DNA of 30,249 nucleotides, taken from a virus. Location of the stretch: positions 1 through 30,249 of IMG/VR virus record IMGVR_UViG_3300008952_000213; one strand, 5' to 3'. Of the stretch, positions 15,894 through 25,731 are shown one piece after another. The notes under the pieces were generated by a model. It did not search any database. It was not told where the DNA came from and saw only the letters and a program-made list of their open reading frames with translations. Position numbers and translations under genes: made by a program. Numbering within the stretch: the stretch's first letter is position 1; the number at the start of each line of letters is the position of its first letter.

Positions 15894-16585
15894 TGCCGAG
15901 AACAGTATCGACCACATTCAGGGAAGCGTTCTGGGCAGACGAGACAGACAAGGTCGCCTTGCTTTTGCTTGAACTCAATCATGCGGACCTGGCCTCACCA
16001 TATCGTTTTGCCCTGAATACAGAGAAGGTCAGGCAAAAGCCTGTTCAGACGACTCTGACCAGCGGGATAGGTAGCCTTTCGACGGGCTGGAGCATCGCGT
16101 CTTCAAGTGGGCTCGCAGCGGACGATCCGGTAACGGTCCTGTTGGATAGTGGTGAGTATCACGACACGATAGTCGCAAGCATAGATACAGGGTTTTCTAT
16201 CGTTGTGGAAACGGCGCCGCCTTCGGACGCGGCGTCTGGCAACGAGGTTTCAAAGTACGTTGACTATCTCCCATTCCCTTTTGAGGTTGAGTTGCCCCAG
16301 GATGTTCCTGGGTCTCCGCTACGCGCCAGTCTAAGAATTGACAACATAGATCGCTCTATCGCATCGACGCTACGCGGACTGTCAACGTCTCCGACCGTTG
16401 TTTTAACGATTGTACTAGCAGACACGCCAGACGTTATTGAAGTCCAGACACCAGAGTTGATCTGGGAGACTACGAATATCGATGCTCAAAGTGTGCGTGG
16501 GGAGTTGACTGGACCCAGGATAATGAACAGAAGTTTCCCGATGGAAGACTTCACCCCAACTACGTTTCCCAATATTTTTGTATGA
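15893..16585 (+). CDS. Tail protein DUF1833-like (gpL position)
   Basis: This 230-residue protein occupies the slot of lambda gpL and reads like the DUF1833 tail family: FREAFWADETDKVALLLLELNHADLASPYRFALN at the N-terminus, and VDYLPFPFEVELPQDVPGSPLRASLRIDNIDRSI near 118-155, with an end of RSFPMEDFTPTTFPNIF. Residues about 51-118 look like an insertion, with GLAADDPVTVLLDSGEYHDTIVASIDT, since they separate the two conserved halves; ordinary family members are shorter. The insert resembles a beta domain also seen in tube copy 3 and the J-like protein. It overlaps the following NlpC/P60 gene by four bases. Confidence 0.75.
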   Translation: MPRTVSTTFREAFWADETDKVALLLLELNHADLASPYRFALNTEKVRQKPVQTTLTSGIGSLSTGWSIASSSGLAADDPVTVLLDSGEYHDTIVASIDTGFSIVVETAPPSDAASGNEVSKYVDYLPFPFEVELPQDVPGSPLRASLRIDNIDRSIASTLRGLSTSPTVVLTIVLADTPDVIEVQTPELIWETTNIDAQSVRGELTGPRIMNRSFPMEDFTPTTFPNIFV

Positions 16586-16995
16586 CAGAGGGTTGGGCAT
16601 CGAAATACATTGGCATCCCGTATGAGTCTCAGGGGTACACGATTTCCGGCGCCAACTGTTACGGACTTCTCGTACTCGTCTATCGTGATGAACTAGCTAT
16701 CGATCTGCCCTGGTTTGTGGAACTGAACCCAGAGAATAAAGAAGACAGGGAAGAATACGACAGGGTTTGGAGCGAAGGTCGGGGGTCAGACTGGTCCCCG
16801 GTCACACAAGGCGAAGAGCGTGCCGGTGACGTTGTTGATCTAACTGTTCTTGGCCTCCCCCACTGTGGGATCGTTGTTGGGGGCGGGGCGATGCTTCACT
16901 CGAGGCCGGCAAGTGGATCGAGTATTGAAAGTTATCAGAGAGGACTGTTTTGCAGGCGAGTGAACAACTTGTACCGGCACATATCGATGCTGTAG
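16582..16995 (+). CDS. NlpC/P60 tail peptidase (gpK-like)
   Basis: This 137-residue protein is a cysteine peptidase of the NlpC/P60 type, expected to cut the peptide part of peptidoglycan during DNA entry. The catalytic Cys26 sits in GANCYGLL, His94 in LPHCGIVVGG, and GAMLHS (His106) follows as in other members. The usual Asp before Cys is Asn here (Asn25). Lambda gpK combines a JAMM domain and an NlpC domain; only the latter is present here. The gene overlaps the upstream gene by four bases and the J-like gene by 46 bases. It may be attached at the tail tip. Confidence 0.87.
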   Translation: MTEGWASKYIGIPYESQGYTISGANCYGLLVLVYRDELAIDLPWFVELNPENKEDREEYDRVWSEGRGSDWSPVTQGEERAGDVVDLTVLGLPHCGIVVGGGAMLHSRPASGSSIESYQRGLFCRRVNNLYRHISML

Positions 16996-19900
16996 AAGGG
17001 TCTCCTGGTGGAGTTGCGCCGGATGGCTACTTCCGACTCGTCGTGCTCCCGTCTCCCTTCCGATCCGAGCGGAGAGAAGTTGTCGCCCCTGTCGGAACCT
17101 CTGTGCGCGAACTTGTCGAAGAGATATTCGGTCGTGAGGTCAACGAAGAGGTAGACTCGTTCCGCGTTGCGGTAAACGATACGTTTTCTGAATCTAAGCA
17201 TGGCTTCGATGAGGAACCTAAGAGCGGCGACCTCGTCATTGTTCGCGCTGTGCCTGGGTTCGGCTTAGAGCACTTTATCGCACTCTTGGTTGTTTCGGCG
17301 ACTCTGCAAATCGCAGGGTATGCGACTGGCAACCAGACGCTGATGCTGATCGGCGCGGGAATAGGGTTGGTAGCGTTCGGTGCTGGTATCGCGGCTGGAC
17401 CGGGTGTGGTTTCTGGAGCGGCACTCTCCTACGGTTCTCTTGCCCTTGGCGCGGCGAATCTTCTCGGATCTCTTATCGCCCCGCAGCCGCACAACCAAGC
17501 ACAGAACAGTTCGTCGGTTGCCCAGTCAGGTTTTTTGCAGGGAGTTGGGAATAGGGCGACCCCCTGGAAACCGATTCCGATGGTTCTTGGGAATACGAAG
17601 TTCGCGCCACCTCTCGGAGGCCAGCAAATCAACGAAGTGGTCGGAGACGTTGTCTGGCTACGCACTTCGTTTTGTCTCGGCTATGGGCCACTCGACTTCA
17701 CCGAGGACGACATATTTCTCGGAGACACTCTTCTCTCTGATTCAGAGTACGACACATACGAGGTTGAGATTCGGCAAGGCTTTCCATCGGATGCCGATGG
17801 ATTCCTGTATAGCGGGTCGTTCAGTCAGCAAACTGTGAACGCAAGCCTAGCGGAGCGTGCCGCAGACCAAGAAGACTGGATCGACCTTAGCCCGGAGGCA
17901 CCCAGCGTAGATGCGGTCAGTTCCCATGAGTCAAATCCGTATGTGACCACTCCTACGAACTATATGGTGGTGAGTTGCGGTAGCGCGTATTCCACGGCAT
18001 GGTCAACGGCATCTGGATTTGACGTCGAGCACGAATTGGTGCAGTGGGGAGTGGATGGTGCCAATGAGGGGAGGGGAATAACATACAAGTGGTATGAGGC
18101 AGCCGACGCGCCCATAACTAGACCCTTTACAGCACAGGGGCCTCTGGCCTTTAGTGTAGATATTTTGTGGGACCGGAATGAAGGGAATTGGCCCAAGCCG
18201 GGTGACATTATCAAGAGAGTCTCTGATCCAACAGTATTCGCGACTGTACTCGGAACAATCGGGAGGTCGATCCCCATTAACAGTGGGTCGGGTAGAAACC
18301 ATCCAGGGGCGAATAGCGAGGGTGTCGCCCTAGACGCCTACAGCACAAGGCTGGATACATGGACATTTTTCAACCATCAAGTAGCCGGATCCCCAGAACG
18401 GACACAGACTGGGTATGTCTACGATCCTGTGAGCAATACGACGGGCGCGTCGTTGGGTGCCAATCAGATTTATATCGGTCGTGGTGATGCACAGAGTGTC
18501 GTAGCAGACTGGTTTAAGGGCAATGCAAATGCGGGCCGTTGGTTTATCATCCAACACTACGTTCTGCAAGGTGGTGTAATTGGTGGAGTAGAGGTTGAGA
18601 CTTACCCACTGGGCGACGGTTCGACTACAAACGCTTCTAGCAGAGTAGAGGGGTTTCTGTTTAGGGAGGTACAGATAGGCGAGAAGGTTTGTATCCACCT
18701 CGACGACAACACTTGGCAAGAGGTCACCATCACCAAGAAGTCTGACAACCTATCAGGAAGAAACTTTGGTGACTTTCTCGGTTGGGGCGGGCCGGAGGGT
18801 GTGTACGATAGTAATTCAACACCAGACCCGAGAACGACTGACCAGATGTACTGGACGAAGGTTGAATTCACCCCAGCTCTCACAGCAAGCGCGGCACGAA
18901 GAAACCACATCATCAGGTTTGGGGCCAGGTGGGAGACGCGGACGACTCCGGTTGGCACGACAGAGTACACCATAATCCTGTTCAACCCTGGTGGCATGGC
19001 TGGGCCATCACAATCGACCCGTTACAACGACATTGTTGTTTGGCATCGCGTGAAAGACATCGGCGGCGGGGTGCCCGGAAACTGGATTGCAGTCGGTCTG
19101 GCTGGAGACACCAACCTTACCGATTTCCCCATGGAAAACGTAACGCTCGAGGGTACAAACTTTGAGCGCGTTGAATCCAAGGTAAACCGGATATCGTCTA
19201 CCCACGTTTTGCGATGGTCTGGCGAGGTGGGTGGTGATGGCTTCGCACACATCCGGGTAACAGGACTCGACGCAGACCAATACGACGTTCGGGTCGGAGT
19301 TGGAAACTACGGGGGGGATCGTACCCTAGTGACGGAAACGGCGGAAGTTTCGTGGACTGCGCTTACAACAAACTCGATTGCTAACACGATCTCTCCGACT
19401 GTCAAAAATTTGTCTTATGTGAATGTTTTGCTCAAAAGCACATCGGAGAGAACGGGCGTAATCGATGAGCTGCGCGTGAACGCGCAGGCACTCCAGTCGT
19501 ACTATACGAAGGGCGCGGGGTCGAATAACGGGTACTGGACCGACCCCGAGCCTCCGTCAACGCGGGGGCGGGTTAGTGGGGCGCACTCCGTGTCTGAGAC
19601 GACTATCGAGGTAAAGCCCTGGGACTACTATCAGGTCAAAACAGGCACATCCCTAGCGGAGTCAGAAATATGGATTCCGATGACTGGCATTAGCTCGGAC
19701 CTAACCTTCCGAGACTCCGATAAGATTATCATTCAGTCGTCAGCAACGGACGCGGATAGTACAACGGTTGGTGGACAGACGTTCTCGTCTACTGCCAAGC
19801 TGAAGTACACGGTCATTTCTGTAGACCGTACTAACAACCGCATCAAGCTAGACAGGGGCTTGGATGACGACGGTGCCGGCAAGTGGTCGTCTGCGTCGAG

Positions 19901-22900
19901 TAGCACCCTGTGGGTACGCACAGACACATCCGGGTCGGACGACGGTCTTCTGCGACTAGAGAACAGAGACCCCGTAAGAATCCAAAAGCCAGATGATACA
20001 TGGTTCTCGACGACCACTTCTGGTGGCGTCGAGGGTTACATGATTGTGACATCGGACACAGTCAACCCGCTTCTCTACTCCCCACCCGACCTAGATTTCG
20101 ATGGCTCATCCTACAAGAAGATCCGCATAGCACTCAGGGAAGAAAGCGTAAACGCTGCGTCATCGTGGCTCGGTCGGATTTACTGGACAACGACTACGGC
20201 AGGAGAGAATACCTTCACCGGAGGCGACCGTTGCAAACAGGTTATATGGCCCGAGCCGACTTGGCCCGGTTCTGGATATTCTGAGATAGAGATCGATATG
20301 TCTGGGTTTACAGCCTGGACAACGAGAACGATCACGCAGCTTCGGTTGGATTTTTCTAACCCAGGGACGGTTGGCGACATTTACCACATAGACTACGTCG
20401 CAATCGGGGACGTAGGCAATGAGATACACCGTTGGGACTTCGGTGGCGTAACGGAGGGATGGCTTGGCAGTGGTGTCAGCAATAGCGCATACGGAGAGAT
20501 CACCCTCAATGACGCGCTACCAGTTGGTGGTATCTCAGATGCAGCCAGGGTCGAGTTCGATTACGGATCGTTCAAGACCAACTCTCCAGCATCGGCATTT
20601 GCGTCGGTTCTCCGGGGGTCCGCACAACCCACACCGATTGCCGATTCACACATCGACTCTGATGGACTGAAGGATTGGCACGACATGACGCTTGATCCCG
20701 AGGGAGATGGGTCGCAGCCCGCGATGAAACTGAATAGCGTAGTCGATTTTCGGGGAACGACTTTCGATATTTTGTCCCGTATCGCATCATCGGGTAGGGC
20801 TTCGGTTCACTCCAAAGACTCCCGAGTTTCGGTGATCTATGACAGGAACAGATCGTCGGAATATCCGATCCAGATGTTCACGGCGCGTAATATCGTGAAG
20901 GGCAGTTACGGTGCCAGTTGGACATACACCGATCTACCACACGCAGTTCGCGTTCAGTACAACGACTCTGAGGGGAGGCCACAGGAGGTCGTCGCCTACA
21001 AGGATGGATACTCATCAAGCGGATCAGTTGGCACCACGGTAGCCACCCGCTTCGATTCCATGTCTGCGTGGGGGATTACGACCCGTGAGGAGGTTTACGC
21101 CTATGCAATCTACCACCTCAAGCAGATGGATAGGCGTAATGAAATTGTAAACATTGATGTAGACATCGAGGCGTCTATTGTGGAGCGAGGCGATCTAGTC
21201 TTGCTTTCCCATGACATTGAGTTCACGGGTCTCGCGTCTGGGCGGATCAAGTCAGAAACGCATTCGGGGGGCGCCGGGAGCACTATGGTTTCCGTTACCC
21301 TCGACGAGACGCTTACATATGAGCAATCCGAGACGTATAAAATCCGTGTGAGGCGTAAAGAGCAGAACGACTTCCCCGAGTACGATATAGACAATCCAGC
21401 CTCGGGTGCTCCACCGGACGTAGAGAGCAACGTCGTTACTTTCGCCAGTCCGGTCGAGGACAGTGAGATCCAGGATGACGCGCCGCACATCGGTGATGTT
21501 GTGGTCTTTGGGACTACCACATCGACACCAAGGAGAATGATCGTTCAGTCGGTCGCTCCGAAAGCGGACCTATCTGTGAAACTTTCGATGGTTCCCGAGG
21601 CGCCGGAATTGTTCACAGTCGATCTCGCGGCGGCTGCGGCGGGCGGCTTCGCTACCTCAAGCCCAGTCGGGTCAACCTTCGGATACACCAAACCAGATCG
21701 ACCGACGATTATAAGCTCGAGGACAAAACAGTCATCGGACAACCCCCTCTTCTACTCCATCGTTGCGACTGTTGTGCCACCCGGTGTCTCATACGGTATG
21801 GGCGGAGAAACCTTTATCGAGGTCAAGTGGAAGTCTGGGATGGGTCGCCCGAGAGGTGGTGGCGGTAGGAGGCGCGCACCGAGCCCCGGTACGATTGGTG
21901 AAACTAAAAGATTCAACGCCGACGACGGGGCTAAAACTCTCACCTGGCTCGACGATATACACCTCTCGGTGACGCCTCTCGGTAAGCAGGTCACGATTAT
22001 GGCAAGGACGGTCAGGGTTGGTGCCTTTGGTGACTCCAGATCCAGAGTTGCATCGAACTGGATACGACACACGACGCGGGTGCCAATCGGTGATGATCTC
22101 CTCGCTTCCACTCAGCCGGTCGTTGCGAATCTATCCGCCGGCAAGCAGACGGTGGCATCAGACACTTTCTCTTTCGATGGTACAGATGCAAAGGCGACTT
22201 GGAGCAGTGCCGTTATTCTTAATGAAGACTCTGGTGATATGAACGCAGCGACCGAGTTATACGGTGGACTGACGAACGAGTCTTCGATTGCTCCGAGGAT
22301 CGCGGATATGTCATTCAATGTCGGGATTTCAGAATCAGAAACGGGGAGATTGCTGCGGACTGTTGCAGTGCCGGGGTCGGAGAGCAGTCTGGTATATCGA
22401 CTGGAGGATAATATCGCAGACGGTGGACCCCACCGAGCCATCTCTTTCTTGGTTACTCCGACCCATAAAGGTAAGACCGGAACGTCGAGATTGGTATCGA
22501 CCGTGAATGAGGCGCACCCCGCTCCCAAGATACTGTCAATCGTGCAATCCCTGACAGGTTTAGTTGTGACACTCGACCGCAACTGGGACATCCGAGAGGA
22601 CTTGGCGGGTGTCTTGATTTGGGCATCCCAACAGTCCGGTTTCACCCCAAGCGAGGCAAACCGTATCTACTCTGGTCCGATGCGCGAAGTGCTCAAGCTA
22701 CCGACGATGGAACCAGTCACTTGGTATTTCCGCGTAGCCGCCTTCGACTGCTACTTCAGAGACAACGGGGATTACTCTGGCCTAGTGAAGACAGACGAGT
22801 TTTCTTCGCGCCTCATCCCATCTACGGACACTCAAAGTCTTCTTCTGGCAGAGACTGGCGGAAACCTCCACCCCGATCCCATCCTGAAATACAGCGGAGA

Positions 22901-24275
22901 GATGGGTGTGATGCACAATCTTATGACTGCGAATTCCCCGGTACAATACAATCTACCCGACGGAACAGTGCGGGGCGGGGACGTCAGTACGACCGGCGGT
23001 TGGTCGGTCTGCACCGCAGAGAACAGCATAACCCCTGTCAACGGCGCGTATATGCTTCGGCATCACTCGGCCGATCAAAACGCATCTGTTTCCTTTGGTT
23101 CCATGGCGGTTACCGTGCCGCGCATCGAGGGTTCACTGCATGGCTCGACGTCATACGATCCGAAGTCACAAGATGGACTTGCACAGCAGCAAGGTTTGCA
23201 TGTAAAGGCGGGTGAGAAACTCTCATTCTCGTTCCAGGCAAACCGGACCACTGGGTCGAACCTTTCCAGTGGGACGTATGGTCAGTATCAAATCAACTTC
23301 TACAACTCCTCGCATGAGTGGCTCTCACATGACCCGGTAGGTGGAGCGTCAGCGGATATCGCGGTTAAGACCATTTTGCTGCCAGACGCCGCCAAGTGGA
23401 CAACGCAATCACTAACCCAGGACGTCTTGTCTAACATGGTTACGCTGGAGTCTTCTATCGCAGCGCAATTAGCGGGAGATAATGGACTCCTTGTGTATTC
23501 AGAGCCCGACCATTGTGTCGCCACACTGGTCTTGGACGACGTAGAAAACTACACCGACGCCGGATCGACAAAGACCGACGGCGCCCCCCTCTACTTCGAC
23601 CAGTTCGACTTCCGTAAGCTGCAACTTGAGGATACTATTGCACCTGGCGCGGTGACAGATCGGACTTCGTATGTGTCCACAGCGGACCAAAGCGGTTCGG
23701 CTTTTCAGGTTGTGATGCAAGAGTTGCAGATCGTAAACTCGGCCGGGGCTAGCCCAGTCGAAGTCCTTTGGTCTGGGAACCATGTTCGCACCAATAGTTA
23801 CTCCACTGGGACAGTCCGTGATGAGTTTTTCATCCGCAGATGTTCACTATCGACCGCCCAAACGTCCGGTGGTGGTGCCGGGACAAACACGGTTACCGTT
23901 GCGGACTCCACTGGTTTTGAGGCCGGCGACAAAATCGCATTCCAAGCGATCTCTACTGCCTATTGGGACAGTCGGGAAATCCAATCGGTGAACCATTCGA
24001 CGAACGTGATAACCGTTACGGTCAACTTCACCGGGTTCACATCCAGCGGGGTGGTCCGCAAGGTCGATGCCGACGTCGTCAACGTATCCAGCAATTTGTG
24101 GACACTCAATCTAGACGAGGAGTTCGTAGTCACTGGTGTCGATAGCGCGGTGCCCAACGGGACATGGGACTACCAATTTATGTCTTACAACACCAGCAGT
24201 GGGACTCCCAACATCTTCCAGGCGACAACAGTTAGAGCTGGCGCTCACTACGATATCAAGTTGGTGAAGCGATGA
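16950..24275 (+). CDS. Giant tail tip protein: gpI-like domain fused to host-specificity protein J
   Basis: This 2441-residue protein forms the central tip and receptor-binding structure. Residues about 25-100 form a ubiquitin-like domain with PVGTSVRELVEEIFG and KSGDLVIVRAVPG. Residues about 106-180 hold hydrophobic segments, as in lambda gpI. The J-type part begins with WKPIPMVLGN (Trp206). Residues about 356-438 hold a QWG module shared with the fibre protein downstream. Residues about 1040-1156 look like a galactose-binding-type beta domain (SPPDLDFDGSSYKKIRIAL ... IYHIDYVAIGD). Residues about 1229-1550 match the J hub (TFDILSRIASSGRASV, RVSVIYDR, VERGDLVLLSHD). Fibronectin-like strands follow, then a possible carbohydrate-binding region near 2030-2204. 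The TTG start has AGAGAGGA about five bases upstream; it overlaps the NlpC gene by 46 bases. Confidence 0.88.
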   Translation: MQASEQLVPAHIDAVEGSPGGVAPDGYFRLVVLPSPFRSERREVVAPVGTSVRELVEEIFGREVNEEVDSFRVAVNDTFSESKHGFDEEPKSGDLVIVRAVPGFGLEHFIALLVVSATLQIAGYATGNQTLMLIGAGIGLVAFGAGIAAGPGVVSGAALSYGSLALGAANLLGSLIAPQPHNQAQNSSSVAQSGFLQGVGNRATPWKPIPMVLGNTKFAPPLGGQQINEVVGDVVWLRTSFCLGYGPLDFTEDDIFLGDTLLSDSEYDTYEVEIRQGFPSDADGFLYSGSFSQQTVNASLAERAADQEDWIDLSPEAPSVDAVSSHESNPYVTTPTNYMVVSCGSAYSTAWSTASGFDVEHELVQWGVDGANEGRGITYKWYEAADAPITRPFTAQGPLAFSVDILWDRNEGNWPKPGDIIKRVSDPTVFATVLGTIGRSIPINSGSGRNHPGANSEGVALDAYSTRLDTWTFFNHQVAGSPERTQTGYVYDPVSNTTGASLGANQIYIGRGDAQSVVADWFKGNANAGRWFIIQHYVLQGGVIGGVEVETYPLGDGSTTNASSRVEGFLFREVQIGEKVCIHLDDNTWQEVTITKKSDNLSGRNFGDFLGWGGPEGVYDSNSTPDPRTTDQMYWTKVEFTPALTASAARRNHIIRFGARWETRTTPVGTTEYTIILFNPGGMAGPSQSTRYNDIVVWHRVKDIGGGVPGNWIAVGLAGDTNLTDFPMENVTLEGTNFERVESKVNRISSTHVLRWSGEVGGDGFAHIRVTGLDADQYDVRVGVGNYGGDRTLVTETAEVSWTALTTNSIANTISPTVKNLSYVNVLLKSTSERTGVIDELRVNAQALQSYYTKGAGSNNGYWTDPEPPSTRGRVSGAHSVSETTIEVKPWDYYQVKTGTSLAESEIWIPMTGISSDLTFRDSDKIIIQSSATDADSTTVGGQTFSSTAKLKYTVISVDRTNNRIKLDRGLDDDGAGKWSSASSSTLWVRTDTSGSDDGLLRLENRDPVRIQKPDDTWFSTTTSGGVEGYMIVTSDTVNPLLYSPPDLDFDGSSYKKIRIALREESVNAASSWLGRIYWTTTTAGENTFTGGDRCKQVIWPEPTWPGSGYSEIEIDMSGFTAWTTRTITQLRLDFSNPGTVGDIYHIDYVAIGDVGNEIHRWDFGGVTEGWLGSGVSNSAYGEITLNDALPVGGISDAARVEFDYGSFKTNSPASAFASVLRGSAQPTPIADSHIDSDGLKDWHDMTLDPEGDGSQPAMKLNSVVDFRGTTFDILSRIASSGRASVHSKDSRVSVIYDRNRSSEYPIQMFTARNIVKGSYGASWTYTDLPHAVRVQYNDSEGRPQEVVAYKDGYSSSGSVGTTVATRFDSMSAWGITTREEVYAYAIYHLKQMDRRNEIVNIDVDIEASIVERGDLVLLSHDIEFTGLASGRIKSETHSGGAGSTMVSVTLDETLTYEQSETYKIRVRRKEQNDFPEYDIDNPASGAPPDVESNVVTFASPVEDSEIQDDAPHIGDVVVFGTTTSTPRRMIVQSVAPKADLSVKLSMVPEAPELFTVDLAAAAAGGFATSSPVGSTFGYTKPDRPTIISSRTKQSSDNPLFYSIVATVVPPGVSYGMGGETFIEVKWKSGMGRPRGGGGRRRAPSPGTIGETKRFNADDGAKTLTWLDDIHLSVTPLGKQVTIMARTVRVGAFGDSRSRVASNWIRHTTRVPIGDDLLASTQPVVANLSAGKQTVASDTFSFDGTDAKATWSSAVILNEDSGDMNAATELYGGLTNESSIAPRIADMSFNVGISESETGRLLRTVAVPGSESSLVYRLEDNIADGGPHRAISFLVTPTHKGKTGTSRLVSTVNEAHPAPKILSIVQSLTGLVVTLDRNWDIREDLAGVLIWASQQSGFTPSEANRIYSGPMREVLKLPTMEPVTWYFRVAAFDCYFRDNGDYSGLVKTDEFSSRLIPSTDTQSLLLAETGGNLHPDPILKYSGEMGVMHNLMTANSPVQYNLPDGTVRGGDVSTTGGWSVCTAENSITPVNGAYMLRHHSADQNASVSFGSMAVTVPRIEGSLHGSTSYDPKSQDGLAQQQGLHVKAGEKLSFSFQANRTTGSNLSSGTYGQYQINFYNSSHEWLSHDPVGGASADIAVKTILLPDAAKWTTQSLTQDVLSNMVTLESSIAAQLAGDNGLLVYSEPDHCVATLVLDDVENYTDAGSTKTDGAPLYFDQFDFRKLQLEDTIAPGAVTDRTSYVSTADQSGSAFQVVMQELQIVNSAGASPVEVLWSGNHVRTNSYSTGTVRDEFFIRRCSLSTAQTSGGGAGTNTVTVADSTGFEAGDKIAFQAISTAYWDSREIQSVNHSTNVITVTVNFTGFTSSGVVRKVDADVVNVSSNLWTLNLDEEFVVTGVDSAVPNGTWDYQFMSYNTSSGTPNIFQATTVRAGAHYDIKLVKR
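18015..18263 (+). repeat. QWG module, J-like copy
   Basis: This codes for a segment with VQWGVDGANEGRGITYKWY near its start and KRVSDPTVFATVLGTIG at its end. It resembles the protein made from 24752-24955, where VQWGASGADEGRGYIVSYV and KLVSDPTVTFATVAALG occupy the same relative places. It is a probable domain duplication between two tail genes. Confidence 0.6.
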
Positions 24276-24652
24276 GCATGGGACTCAGCGATCTGGAGAG
24301 CACACGCCACATGAAGTGGGGACAACTACACCAAAATTACGAGACTCGGACCAACGCTGGGCAAACGGTGGGAGCTAACACCTACCAGATTGACACCGAG
24401 TCGCTGGGCCGGATCGCGACGACTCTCGCTGAACTGCGCTCGGGCAAGGTAAACCCGCACGGTGGTTTTTGGGTGGACATCGTCAACGCAAAGGTCACCG
24501 TCGATGATTCGGAGGCGACGACGCTTCTCGAGGCTCTCGTCGCCGGTCGTCTTGCGGTTGATCAGCACTACCTCGATACTCGCGACTCAATCAACCAGGC
24601 GACAACTGAGTCAGAGTTGGACGCAATCGACGTAGGATTCACGGGGGTCTAA
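24272..24652 (+). CDS. Hypothetical tail-associated protein, DUF4376-like
   Basis: This is a 126-residue protein directly after the J-like gene, with which it overlaps by four bases (ATGA). The C-terminal half, WVDIVNAKVTVDDSEATTLLEALVAGRLAVDQHYLDTRDSI, followed by a helix and ELDAIDV, resembles the DUF4376 domain seen in tail-fibre-associated and assembly-related proteins. The N-terminal half (RHMKWGQLHQNYETRTNAG) is not recognised. No membrane segment or signal is visible. It could be a fibre chaperone or a structural tip protein; the evidence does not decide between them. Confidence 0.6.
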   Translation: MSMGLSDLESTRHMKWGQLHQNYETRTNAGQTVGANTYQIDTESLGRIATTLAELRSGKVNPHGGFWVDIVNAKVTVDDSEATTLLEALVAGRLAVDQHYLDTRDSINQATTESELDAIDVGFTGV

Positions 24653-25720
24653 GTGGCACAAATCAACAACGGGACTGTCTATGCGGTTACCGATAGCGCC
24701 GTGATAAAGTGCGTGTATGCCCTCAACCTTTCCAGTATCAACGGAGACGGGGGGTTCACCGTAGGCGCGGAGGTACAGTGGGGGGCATCTGGAGCAGATG
24801 AGGGCAGGGGTTACATCGTCAGTTACGTCGGAACGGTTCTAAAGGTTCGTCGTAAGAACGTGGATCCGACTGATGAGGCGCCGGTCGCCAACGACACGGT
24901 GAAACTGGTTAGCGATCCGACAGTCACATTCGCGACGGTTGCGGCACTGGGCGCGGGGTCTCCTCCGAATTGGTCTACGAAGGTGTCTAATATACCCGGC
25001 GCAAAGATGTTTACCGTAGCCGGTGGTAACACCGGCTACTACAGTGTGGCGTCTAGCACCGCAGACACGATCACTCTGACCGCTGTATACCAAGGACTTA
25101 CGCAGTCTGACGCTCGCTACTCCATCGTGTATGACTTCACGGGAAACATCGGGCTGCCAGTCGTCAGCGCAGGAGACATGAGCCCGGTTGCCCTATTGAA
25201 CCGTGGATTTCTCGAAATCGACCGCAGACTGGGGTTTTACGCCGCACTCTCTGGGCTTGATGCGAATAGCGGGACTCTGTCGTCGTCACCGACGGTTCTA
25301 GATTTTGATGACCTAAGTTCGGGCGGGCTATACGATGCCGGTTCACTTCCGCTCCTTTTGAACGATCCGTCTCCGGCGCCAGCCGCGTTCTGGGAATCAA
25401 CTGGTGGGGATGGTTTCTTTACGGTGCCCGCCAAAGTCAAGAGGCTGAGATCGTCACTCCAAGTAGAGCTATCAATAACCCCGCCATCGGTGATCGACCT
25501 TCAGATAGTACACTCTGCGTCTGGAAGTATCGTCGCCCGCACAACCCAGCAAGCCGAGACTGCGTCCTGCGTCCTGCAAATATGCTCGCCAATCGTTTCA
25601 GTGACGTCCGGTGACACCCTGAAGGCGCAGATCACATCGTCAAACGGCGGGACCGTGCAGAATACGACTAGCACATGGTTCTCAGTCGAGGCAGTTGAAC
25701 TCGTAACGACCCAAGTTTAG
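24653..25720 (+). CDS. Putative tail fibre / receptor-binding protein with C1q-like C-terminus
   Basis: This 355-residue protein starts with GTG immediately after the preceding stop. Residues about 34-100 carry the QWG module shared with the J-like protein. Residues about 110-165 are another beta segment (MFTVAGGNTGYYSVASSTADTITLT). A short helical link (ALLNRGFLEIDRRLGFYAAL) at about 181-200 resembles a trimerisation neck. Residues about 250-352 read as a C1q/TNF-like jelly roll, with FFTVPAKVKRLRSSLQVELS, IVARTTQQAE and the typical end STWFSVEAVEL. Such C-termini are often used for host binding or as surface fibres. The phage may use it with the J tip for adsorption. Confidence 0.68.
   Translation: MAQINNGTVYAVTDSAVIKCVYALNLSSINGDGGFTVGAEVQWGASGADEGRGYIVSYVGTVLKVRRKNVDPTDEAPVANDTVKLVSDPTVTFATVAALGAGSPPNWSTKVSNIPGAKMFTVAGGNTGYYSVASSTADTITLTAVYQGLTQSDARYSIVYDFTGNIGLPVVSAGDMSPVALLNRGFLEIDRRLGFYAALSGLDANSGTLSSSPTVLDFDDLSSGGLYDAGSLPLLLNDPSPAPAAFWESTGGDGFFTVPAKVKRLRSSLQVELSITPPSVIDLQIVHSASGSIVARTTQQAETASCVLQICSPIVSVTSGDTLKAQITSSNGGTVQNTTSTWFSVEAVELVTTQV
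24752..24955 (+). repeat. QWG module, fibre-protein copy
   Basis: This is the second copy of the module described at 18015-18263. It has conserved protein signals EVQWGASGADEGRG and VSDPTVTFATV, and the matched DNA is also partly alike, e.g. CAGTGGGG followed by GATGAGGG/AATGAGGG. It is shorter in the middle than the J-like copy. Confidence 0.6.
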
Positions 25721-25731
25721 GAGAGAACGCG

